A stretch of DNA of 64,000 bases, from contig JAVBNG010000006.1 in the NCBI GenBank assembly GCA_031551695.1, forward strand, positions 1 to 64,000, in the 5' to 3' direction. Made by a program: the position numbers and the translations under genes. Each line of letters opens with the position of its first letter. Positions within the stretch are counted from its first letter, which is position 1. This stretch comes from JAAYCI01 sp031551695 (GTDB lineage: Bacteria > Bacillota > Clostridia > Oscillospirales > Ruminococcaceae). The notes under the pieces were generated by a model. That model was given only the letters and a program-made list of their open reading frames with translations, ran no database searches and was not told the DNA's origin. Positions 49,607 through 58,742 of the stretch are shown here, one piece after another.

Positions 49607-51067
49607 ATGAAGTACACAAGTACGCGGAACGACACAGTATCGGAAAAAAGCCCACAGGTCATCCTGAAGGGCTTGGCGCCTGGCGGCGGTTTGTTTGTGC
49701 CGCAGGGGGTGGAAAAAATCGACTTGCAGGCGCTTCGGGGCAAAACGTACCCGGAAGTGGCCTATGAAATTTTAAAAACCTTTTTGCCGGAATATCCAGC
49801 GGATTTTTTGCAGGAGCAGCTTGCCGATTGCTACGACAATCACTTTGGCGGCAAGGCCGGGGAACTGGTGAAGGTGGAGGGCAACGTGCACGCACTGGAA
49901 CTGTGGCACGGCCCCACGGCGGCGTTCAAGGACTATGCCTTGCAAATCATGCCGCGGCTGTTGGCCAAGGCGCGGGACATGCTGGGCCAAACCGGCGTAA
50001 CGCAGATTTTGGTGGCCACATCCGGCGACACGGGCAAAGCCGCGCTGGAGGGCTTTGCAGGTGTGCCCGGCACGGCGGTAGCCGTGTTTTACCCTGCGGG
50101 CGGTACCAGCGAGATACAGCGGCTGCAAATGGTGACGCAGGAAGGCGACAACGTGGCGGTGTACGGCGTCACCGGCAACTTTGACGACGCGCAGAAGGGC
50201 GTGAAGGCGGCATTTTCCAGCGAGCCGCTGGCAGAAGAGCTGGCCGCCCACGGCATCACCCTTTCCAGTGCCAATTCCATCAACTGGGGCCGTTTGGCGC
50301 CGCAGGTGGTGTACTATTTTACCAGCTATATGAAATTGTGTGAAAGCGGCGCTGTGAAGCTGGGCGACCCCATTGATTTCTGCGTACCCACGGGAAACTT
50401 TGGCGACATTATGGCCGGGTGGTATGCAAAGGAAATGGGCTTGCCGATTGGCAAACTCATTTGCGCCTCCAACAAAAACAACGTGTTGACAGATTTTATC
50501 AACACCGGGCGCTACAACGCGAAGCGGGAACTGTACCTCACCAGCTCGCCCTCCATGGACATTCTGGTTTCGTCCAATTTGGAACGCCTGTTGTACCACA
50601 CCACCGGCAGCAGCGAGGACGTGAACCGGTGGATGAAAGACCTTGCCGAAACCGGCGCATACGATGTGGGCGGCGCGGTGCAGGCGAAAATTGCCGATGT
50701 TTTCCTTGCCGGATGGACCGGCGAAGAGCAGGTGGGCGAAGAGATAGCCACCATGTTCCAAGCCACCGGCTACCTGACGGACCCGCACACGGCGGTGGCA
50801 TTTCGCGTGGCGAAGGACCTTGGCGCCGGAAAAGAGCGCCCGCTGGTGGTGGTGTCCACGGCAAGCCCGTTCAAATTCTGCGGCAAGGTGCTGTCCGCCC
50901 TGGGGCAAACCGTGCCGGCAGATGAGTTTGCGGCCATCGCGGCGCTGGAGGCGTTTACAGGTAAAACCGCGCCTGCCTCCCTCACGGGCCTGCGTGGCAA
51001 GACGAAATACTTTACAAATGTGGTGGGGCCGGAAATGATTGCAACATCGAAACTTTATGTTAAATAA
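49607..51067 (+). CDS. thrC: Threonine synthase
   Basis: PLP enzyme that turns O-phosphohomoserine into threonine. It is 486 aa, the longer class. PLP Lys is in HGPTAAFKDYALQ, the phosphate cradle is ATSGDTGKAAL, and CVPTGNFGDIMAGW and ASNKNNVLTDFINTG are further family blocks. ATG 49607 has GGAGG at spacing 7, whereas ATG 49601 is only 1 base from it. No other threonine-pathway gene is adjacent. Confidence 0.96.
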   Translation: MKYTSTRNDTVSEKSPQVILKGLAPGGGLFVPQGVEKIDLQALRGKTYPEVAYEILKTFLPEYPADFLQEQLADCYDNHFGGKAGELVKVEGNVHALELWHGPTAAFKDYALQIMPRLLAKARDMLGQTGVTQILVATSGDTGKAALEGFAGVPGTAVAVFYPAGGTSEIQRLQMVTQEGDNVAVYGVTGNFDDAQKGVKAAFSSEPLAEELAAHGITLSSANSINWGRLAPQVVYYFTSYMKLCESGAVKLGDPIDFCVPTGNFGDIMAGWYAKEMGLPIGKLICASNKNNVLTDFINTGRYNAKRELYLTSSPSMDILVSSNLERLLYHTTGSSEDVNRWMKDLAETGAYDVGGAVQAKIADVFLAGWTGEEQVGEEIATMFQATGYLTDPHTAVAFRVAKDLGAGKERPLVVVSTASPFKFCGKVLSALGQTVPADEFAAIAALEAFTGKTAPASLTGLRGKTKYFTNVVGPEMIATSKLYVK

Positions 51068-51142
51068 TAACCTGTCAATAGAATTTGATTAGCAAACAGG
51101 AAAAATCGGAAAGTTCGGAAAACAAGGCAGACCGGAGGGTAC

Positions 51143-51847
51143 ATGTCGGTTTTTGTGATAGGGGACCTTCATCTGGCGCTGGGCGCGGACAAGCCCATGG
51201 ATATTTTTCCCGGCTGGGAGGGGTATCTGGCCAAAGTGGAGGCCAATTGGAAAAGCAGCATCACAGCACAGGATACAGTGGTTATCCCGGGGGATGTGTC
51301 CTGGGCGATGAGCCTTGCGGGCGCGCTGGAAGATTTCCGCTGGTTGAACGCGCTGCCGGGGCAAAAATACCTGTTGAAGGGCAACCACGACTATTGGTGG
51401 ACCACCATGGCAAAAATGGTGTGTTTTCTCGAAGAGAAGGGATTTGAAACCCTGCGCTTCATCTACAACTCCGCCGCTGGGGCCGACGGCATGGCCCTGT
51501 GCGGCACACGGGGCTGGTGCTTTGAAAACGGAGAAGCGGCCGATGCCAAGGTGATGGCACGCGAAGCGGGGCGGCTGGAGCGCTCGCTGCAAATGGCAGC
51601 GCAAAAGTTCCCGGAAGCCGAGCGGGTGGCTTTTTTGCACTACCCGCCGGTGTATTTGAACCAAACGGCGGAGGACCTGCTGGCCGTGATGCTAAAATAT
51701 GGCGTGAAAAAGTGTTTTTATGCCCATTTGCACAGCCATTCCATCAAGTGCCGCACCGAAGGGGATGTCGGCGGTATCTGTTTTCGCCTTGTAAGCGCCG
51801 ACGGCCTTGGTTTCAAACCTTTACGCATTGAAAAAAGCGTGATATAA
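51143..51847 (+). CDS. Calcineurin-like metallophosphoesterase
   Basis: A 234-residue dinuclear-metal phosphoesterase. All motifs are present: VIGDLHLALG, VVIPGDVSWAM, LLKGNHDYWW, LHYPP and YAHLHSHSIK. It matches the COG1768 group. The substrate is unknown. Its last codons overlap the -10 of the tig promoter (51843-51848 over the TAA stop). Confidence 0.88.
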   Translation: MSVFVIGDLHLALGADKPMDIFPGWEGYLAKVEANWKSSITAQDTVVIPGDVSWAMSLAGALEDFRWLNALPGQKYLLKGNHDYWWTTMAKMVCFLEEKGFETLRFIYNSAAGADGMALCGTRGWCFENGEAADAKVMAREAGRLERSLQMAAQKFPEAERVAFLHYPPVYLNQTAEDLLAVMLKYGVKKCFYAHLHSHSIKCRTEGDVGGICFRLVSADGLGFKPLRIEKSVI

Positions 51848-51848
51848 T
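51820..51848 (+). promoter_or_regulatory. tig: tig promoter embedded in the end of the upstream gene
   Basis: TTTACG (51820-51825), 17-base spacer, TATAAT (51843-51848) preceded by TGA, an extended -10. The -10 spans the stop codon of the phosphoesterase gene; the leader to ATG 51879 is about 24 bases. Confidence 0.7.
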
Positions 51849-51878
51849 AAACGCAGTTTGTAATTTGGAGGAGTATGG

Positions 51879-53279
51879 ATGAAACTGAACAAATGCGAAA
51901 AAAAGGAAAACAGCGCTGTAGAACTGGAAATTTTGCTGGAGAGCGAGCCGTTTCAAGCGGCCGTTTCCGAAGCGTACAAGAAAAACGGCAAAAAATATAA
52001 TGTACAGGGCTTCCGCAAGGGAAAAGCCCCGCGCAATTTGATTGAGAAAATGTACGGTGCCGACGTGTTTTATTACGACGCCATCAACGAGCTGTTTCCC
52101 GACGCATTTGAAGAGGCTATAAAAGAGGCGGGCTTTGAGCCAATCACCCGCCCGGAGGCGGATGTAGTCTCTGTTTCGCTGGAAGACGGCGCCGTGGTGA
52201 AGGTGGACGTGTTGGTGAAGCCGGAAATCAAGGTGGGCAAGTACACCGGGCTTTCGGCCGAAAAAACCGCGAACAAAGTGGACGACGCAGATGTGGACGC
52301 GGAAATCGGCCGGATGCGGGAGCGCAACGCCCGCATCCTCACCCGTGACGGCAAAGCCGAGAACGGCGACATCGCCACCATCGATTATGAGGGCTCTGTG
52401 GACGGCGTGCCCTTCGACGGCGGCAAAGGCGAGGGCCACAAGCTGGAACTGGGCAGCGGCCAGTTCATCCCGGGCTTTGAGGAGCAGATCGTCGGCCACG
52501 CGGCCGGCGATGAATTTGACGTGAAGGTGCAGTTCCCGAAGGAATACCACGCCGAGCACCTGGCCGGCAAGGACGCCGTGTTCAAAACGAAGTTGCACGA
52601 GGTGCAGCACAAAGAGCTGCCGGAACTGGACGATGAATTTGCAAAAGATGTGAGCGAGTTCGACATGATTAGCGAGCTTAAGGCGGACATTCGCGCTAAA
52701 ATGCAGGAAGACCTTGACAAGGGTGCCGAAGGCGAAGTGGAAAACCAACTGGTGGACCAGATTGTCGAGACCATTGAGGGTGATATTCCGGATGCCATGT
52801 ACGAGAACCGCATCAACGAAATGGTGCAGGATTTCTCCTTCCGTCTGGAGCAGCAGGGCCTGAACCTGAAGGACTACATCAAGTATACCGGCATGAACCC
52901 GGCGGACTTCCGGGGAGGTTTCCGCGAGCGCGCCGAAAAAGAAGTGAAGATGCGCCTGGCCATGGAGGCCGTGGTGAAGGCTGAGAAAATTGAGGTGACG
53001 GACGACGACGTGGACGCTGAGGTGAAGCGCATCGCCGAAAAGTACAATATGGAAGCCGACCAGGTGAAGACGCTGATGCCGATGGACGAGATTCGCAAGG
53101 ACCTTGCCGTGAACAAGGCCATTGATTTTATTAAAAGCAAGGCAAAAGTGACGGAGAAAAAGCCTGAGAAGGCGGCAGCCGCCGCCAAGGCCGCAAAAGC
53201 ACCGAAGGCGGAAAAAACCGAGAAAAAGAAGCCCGCCCCCAAGGCCAAACAAGACGTGGAGCCAACAGCGGAGGAGTAA
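51879..53279 (+). CDS. tig: Trigger factor
   Basis: Ribosome-bound chaperone and peptidyl-prolyl isomerase (466 aa). The N-terminal ribosome-binding domain carries the signature NVQGFRKGKAPRNLIEKMYG. The FKBP domain follows (DGVPFDGGKGEGHKLELGSGQFIPGFEEQ, about residues 168-210), then a long helical C-terminal domain. An extra Lys/Ala/Pro-rich tail (from about residue 425, EKKPEKAAAAAKAAKAPKAE onward) extends the usual length by about 40 residues. It heads the tig-clpP-clpX-lon block. Confidence 0.97.
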   Translation: MKLNKCEKKENSAVELEILLESEPFQAAVSEAYKKNGKKYNVQGFRKGKAPRNLIEKMYGADVFYYDAINELFPDAFEEAIKEAGFEPITRPEADVVSVSLEDGAVVKVDVLVKPEIKVGKYTGLSAEKTANKVDDADVDAEIGRMRERNARILTRDGKAENGDIATIDYEGSVDGVPFDGGKGEGHKLELGSGQFIPGFEEQIVGHAAGDEFDVKVQFPKEYHAEHLAGKDAVFKTKLHEVQHKELPELDDEFAKDVSEFDMISELKADIRAKMQEDLDKGAEGEVENQLVDQIVETIEGDIPDAMYENRINEMVQDFSFRLEQQGLNLKDYIKYTGMNPADFRGGFRERAEKEVKMRLAMEAVVKAEKIEVTDDDVDAEVKRIAEKYNMEADQVKTLMPMDEIRKDLAVNKAIDFIKSKAKVTEKKPEKAAAAAKAAKAPKAEKTEKKKPAPKAKQDVEPTAEE

Positions 53280-53299
53280 ATTTTTCGGTTACATACAAT

Positions 53300-53360
53300 A
53301 TAGAACAAATATTTGTCACAAATATGCAGTAATGTAAGATGTAGCATTGTGCTAACTATA
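53300..53360 (+). promoter_or_regulatory. clpP: clpP upstream region with a palindrome and possible promoter
   Basis: The sequence ACAAATATTTGT near 53305-53320 is a perfect 12-bp palindrome and is followed at once by a second ACAAATAT. TTGTCA from inside it, with a 16-base spacer and TAAGAT, forms a candidate promoter. The repeat does not match the CtsR heptad or the HrcA CIRCE element. Confidence 0.4.
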
Positions 53361-53381
53361 TGAAGCAAAAGAGGTAATCGT

Positions 53382-53966
53382 TTGAGCAGTTTAGTGCCTT
53401 ATGTTGTGGAGCAAACAGCACGTGGAGAGCGTTCATACGACATATTTTCCCGTTTATTGAACGACCGAATCATTATGCTGGGCGATGAGGTGAACGACAC
53501 CACGGCCAGCCTTGTGGTGGCCCAGTTGTTGTACCTGGAAGGGCAGGACACCGAAAAGGACATCAACCTGTACATCAACAGCCCCGGCGGGTCCATCACA
53601 GCGGGCATGGCCATTTACGACACGATGAACTACGTGAAGTGCGACGTTTCCACTATTTGCATCGGCATGGCGGCGTCTATGGGCGCGTTTTTGCTGGCGT
53701 CCGGCGCAAAGGGCAAACGCTTGGCGCTGCCGAACAGCGAGATCATGATCCACCAGCCCTCCGGCGGCGCGCAGGGCAAGGCCAGCGATGTGAAAATCAT
53801 GGCAGAGCGCATTTTGAAGACCCGCGCCACTTTGAATAAAATCTTGGCGGAGAAGACCGGCCAGCCGCTGGAAGTGATTGAGCGCGACACAGACCGCGAT
53901 TACTTTATGAGCGCGGACGAGGCGAAGGATTATGGCATTGTGGACAAAGTGATTACCACGCGGTAA
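53382..53966 (+). CDS. clpP: ATP-dependent Clp protease proteolytic subunit
   Basis: Serine peptidase that forms the 14-mer degradation chamber with ClpX. It is 194 aa from TTG 53382, which follows AGAGGTAA. The catalytic residues are Ser99 (GMAASMGAFLLASG), His124 (MIHQPSGGAQG) and Asp173 (RDTDRDYFMSA). The LIGON-type N-terminus is replaced by the standard SLVPYVVEQTARGERSYDIFSRLL. It is directly followed by clpX. Confidence 0.97.
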   Translation: MSSLVPYVVEQTARGERSYDIFSRLLNDRIIMLGDEVNDTTASLVVAQLLYLEGQDTEKDINLYINSPGGSITAGMAIYDTMNYVKCDVSTICIGMAASMGAFLLASGAKGKRLALPNSEIMIHQPSGGAQGKASDVKIMAERILKTRATLNKILAEKTGQPLEVIERDTDRDYFMSADEAKDYGIVDKVITTR

Positions 53967-54028
53967 CCGGTTTGACAAGAAAAGCATTTGCGGCAGGCGC
54001 GTAGACACGCGCGTTTTTAAGGAGTAAT

Positions 54029-55357
54029 ATGGCTACAACGAACAAAGGCGGCCCAAGTAAAGAAAAAACGTTGATTTGCAGTTTTTGCGGAAAACTTCAG
54101 GACGATGTGGAACGCATGATCATCGGCCCGGGCGTGAACATATGCAACGAGTGCATCGAGCTTTGTTATTCGCTGCTGGGCAACGACGACGAGCGAGCCT
54201 TTGATGAGCCGCGCCCGGCAAAGGGCCGCCCGAACAAACCCCCGACGAAAAAGGACGTGAAGGTTCTGACGCCGGAGGAGATAAAGGCGGGGCTGGACCA
54301 ATACGTGATTGGCCAGGACGAGGCCAAAACCGTGCTGTCCGTCTCTGTTTACAACCATTACAAGCGCATTTTGAATCCCCATATCGACGATGTGGAGCTG
54401 CAAAAGAGCAATGTGCTGCTGCTGGGGCCCTCCGGCGTTGGTAAAACGCTGCTGGCGTCCACCTTGGCCAATATGCTTGGCGTGCCGTTTGCCATTGCGG
54501 ACGCCACCACCCTGACGGAAGCCGGTTACGTGGGCGAAGACGTGGAAAACATCCTTTTAAAGCTCATCCAGGCGGCCGATTTCGACGTGGAGCGGGCCGA
54601 GCGCGGCATCATTTACATTGATGAGATCGACAAAATCACGCGCAAAAGCGAAAACCCTTCCATCACTCGCGATGTGGGCGGCGAAGGCGTGCAGCAGGCG
54701 CTGCTCAAAATCCTGGAAGGCACCGTGAGCAACGTGCCGCCCCAGGGGGGCCGCAAGCACCCACAGCAGGAGTTTATCCAGATCAACACGAAGAACATCT
54801 TGTTTATTTGTGGCGGCGCGTTCGACGGCTTGGACAAAATCATTGAAAAGCGCACGGATGTCTCGTCCCTGGGCTTTGGTGCCAAACTGAAAAGCGACCC
54901 GGCGAACGAGACAAAAGCTGTGATGACGAAGGTGGAGCCGCACGACATCGTGAAATACGGCCTCATTCCGGAACTTGTGGGCCGCATCCCGGTCATCACT
55001 GTGTTGGACCCGCTGGATGAAGACGCCCTGGTGCGCGTGTTGCAGGAGCCGAAAAACAGTTTGGTGAAGCAGTACAAAATGCTGTTCCGCATGGACAATG
55101 TGGACCTGGAGTTTACCGACGACGCCCTGCACGCCTTGGCGAAGAAAGCAATTGAGCTGAAAAGCGGCGCCCGCGGCCTGCGCAGCATTATGGAAAAGAC
55201 CCTGATGCGCGTGATGTATGAAATTCCGTCGGACCCCACGATCATCAGCGTTACCATCACGGACAAAGTGGTGCAGCAGGACGAAAAACCACAGCTTGAA
55301 TACGGCGCGGTGCGCAAACGGTACAAAAATGCAGCGCCAACGGCGCTTAGCGGTTGA
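54029..55357 (+). CDS. clpX: ATP-dependent Clp protease ATP-binding subunit ClpX
   Basis: AAA+ unfoldase (442 aa). The N-terminal zinc domain has CSFCGKL and CNECIELC. The AAA+ part shows Walker A GPSGVGKT, the pore-1 loop in the GYVGEDVE segment, Walker B IIYIDEIDKI, the IGF-like ClpP-contact region, and the sensor-2 GARGLRSIMEK. It lies after clpP and before lon; a terminator follows. Confidence 0.97.
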   Translation: MATTNKGGPSKEKTLICSFCGKLQDDVERMIIGPGVNICNECIELCYSLLGNDDERAFDEPRPAKGRPNKPPTKKDVKVLTPEEIKAGLDQYVIGQDEAKTVLSVSVYNHYKRILNPHIDDVELQKSNVLLLGPSGVGKTLLASTLANMLGVPFAIADATTLTEAGYVGEDVENILLKLIQAADFDVERAERGIIYIDEIDKITRKSENPSITRDVGGEGVQQALLKILEGTVSNVPPQGGRKHPQQEFIQINTKNILFICGGAFDGLDKIIEKRTDVSSLGFGAKLKSDPANETKAVMTKVEPHDIVKYGLIPELVGRIPVITVLDPLDEDALVRVLQEPKNSLVKQYKMLFRMDNVDLEFTDDALHALAKKAIELKSGARGLRSIMEKTLMRVMYEIPSDPTIISVTITDKVVQQDEKPQLEYGAVRKRYKNAAPTALSG

Positions 55358-55376
55358 TATCGATATTTGACAGGTT

Positions 55377-55412
55377 TGGCAGGGGCGTGAAACATCCCCC
55401 TGCCATTTTTTT
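55377..55412 (+). terminator. Terminator after clpX
   Basis: A perfect 9-bp stem (TGGCAGGGG at 55377-55385 with CCCCTGCCA at 55397-55405) is followed by a T7 run. Confidence 0.9.
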
Positions 55413-55464
55413 CCCTCACGACGCATTATGACAGACTTTTGGGCCATTTTGTTGTATGATGGGC

Positions 55465-55493
55465 TTGATTTCTAGGTGGGTGTTATGTATAAT
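55465..55493 (+). promoter_or_regulatory. lon: lon promoter
   Basis: TTGATT (55465-55470), 17-base spacer, consensus TATAAT (55488-55493). lon is thus transcribed separately from clpX. Confidence 0.75.
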
Positions 55494-55546
55494 AGGATTA
55501 CATTAGCAGTCTTGCTGTTCGACTGCCAACCCAGAAGGAGAAAACT

Positions 55547-58048
55547 ATGGCCGAAAAAGTGAAAGTGAAACTGAAAGCCGGGTCGGACATTGTGCGCCTG
55601 CCAGCCATTGCGCTGCGCGGGCTTGTGGTGTTCCCCAGCAATATCATACATTTTGAAGTTGGGCGCCCGAAGTCGATTGCTGCTATCGAGTGGGCGATGA
55701 CAAACAGTAACTCCGTCTTCCTCATTACCCAGCGTGACATGGATGTGGACGACCCTGAAATGGCCGATTTGTACGACTATGGCGTGGTGGCGGAAGTGAA
55801 GCAATTGCTGCGCGTGTCGGACGATTTGGTGAAGGTGATTGTGGAAGGGAAGTACCGGGCCAAGATGATGGCGCTGGAGACCACGGGCAAGTTTTTGTCC
55901 GCCTCCACCAAAAGCGCGCCTGTGCGCCCGGTGAAGCCGCAGGATTCCGCCCGTGCCGAGGCTTTGATGCGCAGCATCAAAGAGGCTTTCGAGAAATTTC
56001 TGGGGCTCAACCCGCGCGTGCCGAAGGATGTTATTTACAACGTAATTACCAGCGACAGCGCGCTGTATTTGTCGGAGTATCTGCCGGCGAATCTGTTGTT
56101 CAAATATGCCGATAAACAGGACATTTTGGACACGACCAATCTGATTGACCGGCTGGAAAAGCTGCTCGTACTGTTCCAAAAAGAGAACAAGATTTTGCTC
56201 ATTGAGAAGGACATCCAGGAAAAGGTGTCGGACCAGATGGACAAAAACCAGCGCGACTACTACCTGCGGGAGCAGATGCGCGCCATTGCGGGCGAGTTGG
56301 ACGATTCCGACGACACGCGGGCCGAGGCGGAAAAGTATCGCGAGCGAATCACGGCGCTGCAACTGCCGAAGGAAGCGGAAGAAAAGCTGCTGAAAGAGGC
56401 GGAGCGCCTTGGCCGTATGCAGGGTTCCAGCCAGGAGGCCAGTGTCATCCGCACCTACCTTGACACCTGTGTCGAGCTGCCGTGGCACAATGAAACGGTG
56501 GACACGCTGGACATCAAAAAGGCCGCGGCTCAGCTGGACAAGGACCACTACGGCCTGAAAAAGGTGAAAGAGCGTATTTTGGAGCTGCTTTCCGTGCGCA
56601 AGCTGACGCCGGAAGTGAAAAGCCAGATCATCTGTCTTGTGGGCCCCCCGGGCGTTGGCAAAACGTCCATTGCCCAGTCCATCGCCACATGCCTGGGGCG
56701 CAAGTTTGCCCGCATGAGCCTTGGCGGCGTGCGCGACGAGGCCGAAATTCGCGGCCACCGGCGCACCTATGTGGGCGCCATGCCCGGCAAGCTGATCAGC
56801 GCGGTGAACACCAGCAAAAGCCGCAACCCGCTTTTGCTGCTGGACGAAATTGACAAAATGGCAAGCGACTTCCGCGGAGACCCTGCGGCCGCGCTGCTGG
56901 AAGCCCTGGACCCGGAGCAAAACAAGAGCTTTAAGGATCACTACCTCGACATCCCGTTTGATTTGAGCGACGTGCTGTTCATCACCACGGCCAACGACCT
57001 CGGCACCATCCCGCGCCCGCTGCTGGACCGCATGGATGTCATTGAGATTCCCAGCTACACGCGGGTGGAGAAGTTTAACATTGCGAAAAAGCACCTGCTG
57101 CCGAAGCAGCTGGTGAAAAACGGGCTGAAAGGCAAGGTGAAGCTGGCCGACGCGGCGCTGTACACCATTATCGACAGTTACACCCAGGAGGCCGGCGTGC
57201 GCAACTTGGAGCGCACCATCAGCGAAGTGCTGCGCAAATGTGCCAAGAGCATCGCGTCCGGCGAACAGGAAAAAATGACGGTGAACGCCGCCATGGTGGA
57301 GGAATTGCTGGGGCCAAAGCGCGTGAAACCGCCCTTCTTCAGCAAGGCCAGCGCCGTGGGTATTGCCAACGGTCTTGCGTGGACGTCGATTGGCGGGGAA
57401 ATTCTGCCCATTGAGGTACAGGTGGTGAAAAACGGCACCGGCAAGCTGGAACTGACCGGCTCCCTTGGCGAAGTGATGAAAGAGAGTGCCAGGCTTGCCA
57501 TCACCTACGCCAAGGCCAGCGCCGGGGAATTTGGCTATGCGCCCACAGTGTTCAAGGGTGCAGATATCCACATCCACGCGCCGGAAGGGGCCATCCCGAA
57601 GGACGGCCCCTCCGCCGGCATCACCCTGAGCACCGCGCTCATTTCCTGCCTTTCCGGCAGACCTGTGCGCTCGGACGTTGCCATGACTGGCGAAATTACC
57701 CTGCACGGTGACGTGTTGCCCATCGGCGGCCTGAAGGAAAAAAGTATGGCGGCCTACCGCGAAGGCATCAAGAAGGTGCTGATCCCGAAGGACAATGTGA
57801 GTGATTTGTACGACGTGGACCAGGAAGTGAAGGACCACGTAGAGTTTGTGCCGGTGGCCACTTTGGACGAAGCGTTTGCTGTCTCCATGGCGCCGGTGCG
57901 CGGCGCAAAAGCCGCCGGACCGGCGGCAAAGCGAACGGTAAACAAGCCCACAGCCCGCGCCGCAACGCGCAAAAAAGCCACGGATAAAGCCAAAAACCCG
58001 CCGCCCGCCACCCAGGACAAAACCACCAGCAGGGGGATTCCCCAATGA
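55547..58048 (+). CDS. lon: ATP-dependent protease La (Lon)
   Basis: LonA-type protease (833 aa): N-terminal substrate-binding domain (LPAIALRGLVVFPSN), AAA+ module with Walker A GPPGVGKTS and Walker B LLLLDEIDKM, and the protease domain with catalytic Ser in KDGPSAGITL and Lys in PIGGLKEKSMAA. The C-terminus carries an extra low-complexity tail rich in Ala, Lys and Pro after about residue 790, comparable to that of trigger factor in this genome. It overlaps ysxC by 4 bases. Confidence 0.97.
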   Translation: MAEKVKVKLKAGSDIVRLPAIALRGLVVFPSNIIHFEVGRPKSIAAIEWAMTNSNSVFLITQRDMDVDDPEMADLYDYGVVAEVKQLLRVSDDLVKVIVEGKYRAKMMALETTGKFLSASTKSAPVRPVKPQDSARAEALMRSIKEAFEKFLGLNPRVPKDVIYNVITSDSALYLSEYLPANLLFKYADKQDILDTTNLIDRLEKLLVLFQKENKILLIEKDIQEKVSDQMDKNQRDYYLREQMRAIAGELDDSDDTRAEAEKYRERITALQLPKEAEEKLLKEAERLGRMQGSSQEASVIRTYLDTCVELPWHNETVDTLDIKKAAAQLDKDHYGLKKVKERILELLSVRKLTPEVKSQIICLVGPPGVGKTSIAQSIATCLGRKFARMSLGGVRDEAEIRGHRRTYVGAMPGKLISAVNTSKSRNPLLLLDEIDKMASDFRGDPAAALLEALDPEQNKSFKDHYLDIPFDLSDVLFITTANDLGTIPRPLLDRMDVIEIPSYTRVEKFNIAKKHLLPKQLVKNGLKGKVKLADAALYTIIDSYTQEAGVRNLERTISEVLRKCAKSIASGEQEKMTVNAAMVEELLGPKRVKPPFFSKASAVGIANGLAWTSIGGEILPIEVQVVKNGTGKLELTGSLGEVMKESARLAITYAKASAGEFGYAPTVFKGADIHIHAPEGAIPKDGPSAGITLSTALISCLSGRPVRSDVAMTGEITLHGDVLPIGGLKEKSMAAYREGIKKVLIPKDNVSDLYDVDQEVKDHVEFVPVATLDEAFAVSMAPVRGAKAAGPAAKRTVNKPTARAATRKKATDKAKNPPPATQDKTTSRGIPQ

Positions 58049-58683
58049 GCGGGCGGGCAGCCAAAGATGAAACAGCGGCACGAGAGATGACAGAGGCTTC
58101 CTTCCAAAAGGCTGAATTTATCGCGTCCTATGGCCTTTCGAAGCAGATTCCCACATCAGAACGCCCGGAGATCGTATTTTCCGGGCGTTCCAACGTTGGA
58201 AAATCCTCCCTAATCAACAAGCTGTGCAACCGTAAAAAACTGGCACATACCAGTGGCACGCCGGGCAAAACCGCCACCATCAACTTTTACAGTGTGGACG
58301 CCGCCTATTTTGTGGATTTGCCGGGCTACGGCTATGCCAAAACCAGCCACGACGAGCGCCGCCGCTGGGATGAGTTGATCAACGGGTATTTTGCGTCTGA
58401 GCGAAAGATATGCCTGCTGGTTCAACTGCTGGACTGCCGCCACGCGCCCTCCAAAGACGACGAAAGCATGCTGGACTATTTGCGCCATTACCATATCCCT
58501 TTTTTGCCTGTGCTGACGAAGGCCGACAAGCTGAAGCCTTCGCAAAAAGCGGCGGCTTTGGAAATGTTCATACAGAATCCGCTGCTGAAAGGATGTAGGG
58601 ATGTGCTGCTGACCAGCGCCGAAAAGGGCGAGGGGATGGACGCTTTGCGTGCATACATCATGGAAAGCGTGAACGCGTTTTAG
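58045..58683 (+). CDS. ysxC: Ribosome biogenesis GTP-binding protein YsxC/EngB
   Basis: TrmE-Era-type small GTPase needed for 50S assembly (212 aa). G1 is GRSNVGKSSLIN, G2 GTPGKTATINFY, G3 DLPGYGYAKTS, G4 TKADKL, G5 TSAEKGEGM. The ATG 58045 overlaps the lon stop, and lon-ysxC is a conserved pair. The N-terminus is about 20 residues longer than usual if translation starts there. Confidence 0.95.
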   Translation: MSGRAAKDETAAREMTEASFQKAEFIASYGLSKQIPTSERPEIVFSGRSNVGKSSLINKLCNRKKLAHTSGTPGKTATINFYSVDAAYFVDLPGYGYAKTSHDERRRWDELINGYFASERKICLLVQLLDCRHAPSKDDESMLDYLRHYHIPFLPVLTKADKLKPSQKAAALEMFIQNPLLKGCRDVLLTSAEKGEGMDALRAYIMESVNAF

Positions 58684-58742
58684 ATGCCACACATCGGTGT
58701 TGCAGCGCCAAAGTTTCGCCCGGAAAGGGGCAAAAACACAAC

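Noticed and set aside
51813..53252. 479-residue minus-strand ORF
   Set aside because: Antisense shadow of trigger factor.
53305..53330. CtsR operator before clpP
   Set aside because: The repeat is ACAAATAT, not the GGTCAAA heptad direct repeat.
55472..58081. 869-residue minus-strand ORF
   Set aside because: Complete antisense shadow of lon; the composition is that of reverse-complemented G+C-rich codons.
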